A stretch of 64,000 nt of DNA. Origin: RYN-230 sp963717125. GTDB taxonomy: Bacteria; Actinomycetota; Actinomycetes; Streptosporangiales; Streptosporangiaceae. Positions 61,221 through 64,000 of this stretch are shown here, one piece after another. The DNA lies in NCBI GenBank assembly GCA_963717125.1, contig CAVQVG010000015.1, positions 654,353-718,352 on the forward strand, written 5' to 3'. The notes under the pieces were generated by a model. The model worked only from the letters and a program-made list of their open reading frames with translations, had not been told where the DNA came from and did no database searches. Every line of letters begins with the position of its first letter. Within the stretch, counting starts at the first letter, position 1. The position numbers and the translations under genes are program-made.

Positions 61221-62831
61221 GTGGGTCACATCGAGGTGGCGCACCTGAGCCAGGCGCTGCCGGACGGGCGGGTGCTGCTGGGCGACGCCTCGTTCCGGGT
61301 CGGCGAGGGCTCGGTGGCCGCCCTGGTCGGGCCGAACGGGGCGGGCAAGACCACGCTGATCCGGCTCATCGCCGGCGACCTGGCGCCGCAGTCCGGCACG
61401 GTCACGGTCAGCGGTGGACTGGGTGTCATGCGGCAATTCATCGGGAGTGTCCGTGGGGACGGGACGAGCGTGCGCGACCTGCTGGTGTCGGTGGCCGCGC
61501 CCCGGGTGCGGGAGTCCGCGGCCCGGCTGGCCGCCGCGGAGCAGGCGATGGCGGCCCGGGACGACGAGCGGGCCCAGCTCAGGTACGCCGCGGCCCTGGC
61601 CGACTGGGGTGACGCGGGCGGGTACGACGCCGAGGTGCTGTGGGACGCCTGCTGCGTCGCGGCGCTCGGCATCGGCTACGAACGGTGCCGGGACCGGGAC
61701 GTGGGCACGCTGTCCGGCGGCGAGCAGAAGCGGCTGGTGCTGGAGGCGCTGCTGCGCGGGCCGGACGAGGTGCTGCTGCTCGACGAGCCGGACAACTACC
61801 TGGACGTGCCCGGCAAGCAATGGCTGGAGCAGCAGCTCACGCAGACCCGGAAGACGGTGCTGATGGTCAGCCACGACCGGGAGTTGCTGGCCAACACGGC
61901 GGGCAGGATCATCACCGTCGAGGACGGCAATGTGTGGGTGCACGGCGGCGGGTTCGCCAGTTATGCCCAGGCCCGGCTGGACCGTATCGACCGGCTCGAC
62001 GAACTGCGCCGCCGCTGGGACGAGCAGCACGAGCGGCTGAAGCAGTTGGTGCGCACACTGCGCCAGAAGGCCTCGTATAACGACGGCATGGCGTCGCGAT
62101 ACCAGGCGGCAGTGAGCAGGCTCCGGCGTTATGAAGAAGCGGGCCCGCCGGAATTGGCGCCGCGCGAGCAGAACGTGCAGATGCGGCTACGCGGTGGGCG
62201 CACCGGCAAGCGGGCGGTGATCTGCGAGAACCTGGAGCTGACCGGCCTCATGAACGCCTTTGACCTGGAAGTCTGGTACGGCGACCGGGTGGCTGTGCTC
62301 GGCTCCAACGGGTCGGGCAAGTCGTCCTTCCTGCAACTGCTGGCCGGAGTGGACGTGCCGCACGACGGCGTGGCCCGGCTCGGCGCGCGGGTCGTGCCCG
62401 GGCTGTTCGCGCAGACGCACGCCCGGCCCGACCTGGCCGACCGGTGCCCGGCGGAGATCCTGGTCACCGAGCACGCGCTGCAGCGCAACGAGGCCATGGC
62501 CGCGCTGGCCCGGTACGAGCTGCAGTTCTGCGCGGACCAGCCGTTCGCCACGATGTCCGGCGGGCAGCAGGCCCGGCTGCAGATCCTGCTGCTCGAACTG
62601 GCCGGGGTCACCCTCCTGCTGCTCGACGAGCCGACCGACAACCTGGACCTGGCCAGCGCCGAGGCGTTGCAGCAAGGCCTGGAGTCCTACCAGGGCACGG
62701 TGCTGGCGGTCAGTCACGACCGGTGGTTCGCGAAGTCGTTCGACCGGTTCCTGGTGTTCGGGTCGGACGGCGACGCATACGAGGCGGACAGCCCGGTGTG
62801 GGACGAGGCGCGGGTGGCCCGGCCCCGGTGA
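61221..62831 (+). CDS. ABC-F family ATPase
   Basis: A 536-residue soluble protein with two ABC domains and no membrane segment. Domain 1: Walker A GPNGAGKTT, signature LSGGEQKR, Walker B VLLLDEPDNYLD; domain 2: Walker A GSNGSGKSS, signature MSGGQQAR, Walker B LLLLDEPTDNLD. The linker (about 265-310, RRRWDEQHERLKQLVRTLRQKA) is helical. ABC-F proteins act on the ribosome, in translation or antibiotic protection; subgroup not determined. GTG at 61221 has GGAAGGGG upstream. Confidence 0.9.
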   Translation: MGHIEVAHLSQALPDGRVLLGDASFRVGEGSVAALVGPNGAGKTTLIRLIAGDLAPQSGTVTVSGGLGVMRQFIGSVRGDGTSVRDLLVSVAAPRVRESAARLAAAEQAMAARDDERAQLRYAAALADWGDAGGYDAEVLWDACCVAALGIGYERCRDRDVGTLSGGEQKRLVLEALLRGPDEVLLLDEPDNYLDVPGKQWLEQQLTQTRKTVLMVSHDRELLANTAGRIITVEDGNVWVHGGGFASYAQARLDRIDRLDELRRRWDEQHERLKQLVRTLRQKASYNDGMASRYQAAVSRLRRYEEAGPPELAPREQNVQMRLRGGRTGKRAVICENLELTGLMNAFDLEVWYGDRVAVLGSNGSGKSSFLQLLAGVDVPHDGVARLGARVVPGLFAQTHARPDLADRCPAEILVTEHALQRNEAMAALARYELQFCADQPFATMSGGQQARLQILLLELAGVTLLLLDEPTDNLDLASAEALQQGLESYQGTVLAVSHDRWFAKSFDRFLVFGSDGDAYEADSPVWDEARVARPR

Positions 62832-62953
62832 CCGGGACTCGCGTGGCCAGGCCCCGCTTACCGGAGCGCTGCTAGGCTGCATGGTGCGCAGGGAGCCCGG
62901 CCGACCCTTCCCGGGCCCGGCTCCGGGATCGTCGAGGTGAAGGGGTCCGCACC

Positions 62954-63073
62954 GTGAAGAAGCTGCTTCTGCTCGCCCTGGCGGGGCTTGGCATTTTTGC
63001 CGTCTGGCGGAAGGTCCAGGCCGACCGCGCCGAGCTCGACCTCTGGACCGAGGCGACCACCAGCGACGACTAG
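62954..63073 (+). CDS. DLW-39 family protein
   Basis: A 39-residue protein, KKLLLLALAGLGIFAVWRK followed by AELDLWTEATTSDD. Its length and the DLW motif match the actinobacterial DLW-39 family. The N-terminal half is hydrophobic, a probable single membrane helix. GTG at 62954 has AAGGGG about 10 bases upstream. Function unknown; the family usually lies near the tRNA-Ala gene after gyrA, as here. Confidence 0.88.
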   Translation: MKKLLLLALAGLGIFAVWRKVQADRAELDLWTEATTSDD

Positions 63074-63118
63074 GCAGGACCGGCCCGGGCCGAGCCCGGC
63101 CCGCAGACGGGGGTTCGA

Positions 63119-63934
63119 GTGAGCAGCGCGACACCGGTCACGCTGTTGTGCTGCGGCCTGCTCGGAGTCACCGTCGATGACGGCGGCATCCTGGAGCGGG
63201 CGTTCGCGGAAGCCTTCGCCACCCAGGGCATCGTCCCGGGGACCGCGGCCTACGCCCGGAGCATGGTGCACGTCCACCAGACCCGTGGACAGCCCGCCGT
63301 CGACGTGTTCCGCGCCCTGTTCCCCGACGCGCCGGGGCGGGCCGAGGCCGCCACCCTCGCGTTCGACCGGTCCTACCGGCTGGCCGTGGACCGGTCCGGC
63401 CTGGCCCCGATGCCGGGCGCGGCCGAGGCCCTGGAGCACATCCGCGGCTCGGACATCCGGGTCTGCCTGCTCACCGGGCTGTCCCGCAGCCTGCTCGGCC
63501 TGGTGCTGGACACCCTCGGTTGGTGGCGCGCCGTCGACCTGGTGCTTTGCCCCGAGGACGCGCCGCGCGGCTACCCGTGGCCCGACTCCATGCTGTGCGC
63601 CATGCTCCGGCTCGGCGTGACCGATGTACGCGAGACGGCATACGCGGGCGGCACCGAGAGCGGTGTGCTGTGCGGGAAGCGGGCCGGCGCGGTCATCGTG
63701 GCGGGCATCCTGACCGGCGGGCACACCCGGGACCGGCTGCACCGGGCCGGGGCCACCCATCTGCTGGGCAGCATCGCGGAGCTTCCCGCTGTGCTGGACG
63801 GGGCTTCTGCTGCGGCGGAAACTCCTGGTGGGGCGGAAACTTCTGGTGCGGCGGGGCCGGTGATCGATCCGGCTACGCTGCCACCCGCGGTGGTTCCGCC
63901 GCCTACGGCGGCACCCCTGATGCCGCCCCCCTGA
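63119..63934 (+). CDS. HAD-superfamily protein, phosphonatase-like, catalytically degenerate
   Basis: A 271-residue protein with the HAD cap and core of phosphonoacetaldehyde-hydrolase-like proteins (ILERAFAEAF, MPGAAEALEHIRGSDIRVCLLTGLSR). The catalytic residues are lost: motif I reads CGLLGVTVDDGG where DxAGT-like Asp is expected, and motif IV reads AGGTESGVL where GDTxxD is expected, both Asp replaced by Gly. The last about 50 residues are an Ala/Pro-rich tail. GTG at 63119. It may act as a binding protein. Confidence 0.75.
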   Translation: MSSATPVTLLCCGLLGVTVDDGGILERAFAEAFATQGIVPGTAAYARSMVHVHQTRGQPAVDVFRALFPDAPGRAEAATLAFDRSYRLAVDRSGLAPMPGAAEALEHIRGSDIRVCLLTGLSRSLLGLVLDTLGWWRAVDLVLCPEDAPRGYPWPDSMLCAMLRLGVTDVRETAYAGGTESGVLCGKRAGAVIVAGILTGGHTRDRLHRAGATHLLGSIAELPAVLDGASAAAETPGGAETSGAAGPVIDPATLPPAVVPPPTAAPLMPPP

Positions 63935-63961
63935 ACGGGTACCCTGGTAGCGCCGTCGCGC

Positions 63962-64000
63962 GGGGCTATAGCTCAGCTGGAAGAGCACCTGCTTTGCACG
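63962..64000 (+). tRNA. tRNA-Ala (UGC), 5' part, cut by window edge
   Basis: GGGGCTA (acceptor), then GCTCAGCTGGAAGAGC (D-arm) and CCTGC before the loop TTTGCAC, giving anticodon UGC at 63995-63997. The 3' half lies beyond the window. Confidence 0.93.

Overview
The window is high-GC DNA on which almost every gene uses G/C-ending codons and frequent GTG starts, and its gene order is that of the replication-origin region of an actinomycete. From left to right up to 36 kb it carries ino1, pcnA/cca, a DUF6049 gene, murJ, a pseudokinase gene, sigM and its anti-sigma gene, trxB-trxA, then on the minus strand parB, parA, rsmG, jag, yidC, yidD, rnpA and rpmH, followed by dnaA, oriC, dnaN, recF, dciA, gyrB, gyrA, a DUF3566 gene and tRNA-Ile. 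Species cannot be fixed from this; separate murJ and pseudokinase genes and the absence of gnd between dnaN and recF point to a non-mycobacterial actinomycete.

Chromosome biology: two ParB sites are visible, a 16-bp parS at 16136 and a 24-bp perfect palindrome with a parS core at 19225, flanking an HNH endonuclease gene and a frameshifted SDR gene beside parB. Consensus DnaA boxes lie upstream of dnaA, while the dnaA-dnaN spacer (oriC) holds mostly near-consensus boxes and an A+T-rich stretch. The trxB promoter matches the redox sigma factor (SigR/SigH) consensus exactly.

From 36 kb to 57 kb, between tRNA-Ile and the DLW-39/tRNA-Ala end of the window, lies a block dominated by carbon monoxide dehydrogenase genes. 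Set A (minus strand, 47.8 to 40.8 kb) looks like one tightly packed 11-gene operon: a small protein, coxM, coxS, coxL, a XdhC-YHS fusion, coxG, and five tiny single-pass membrane proteins. Facing it on the plus strand are a CoxD-like MoxR ATPase, a CoxE-like VWA gene broken by a one-base frameshift, and two small proteins, one GIY-YIG-like. Set B (plus strand, 50.7 to 56.7 kb) is coxM-coxS-coxL-moxR-coxE, intact, with a divergent LysR regulator. Both CoxL proteins carry the form I active-site motif AYxCSFR. Between the sets is an ECF sigma factor with a membrane partner.

The last 7 kb carries a Tat-type alpha/beta hydrolase, a membrane adaptor with tyrosine/proline repeats, a multi-pass GT-C-like protein, an ABC-F ATPase, the 39-residue DLW-39 protein, a HAD protein that has lost its catalytic aspartates, and the start of tRNA-Ala.

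Three genes appear decayed or frameshifted (an aminotransferase relic, an SDR, and coxE of set A). No insertion sequence, prophage, CRISPR array or rRNA gene was recognised.
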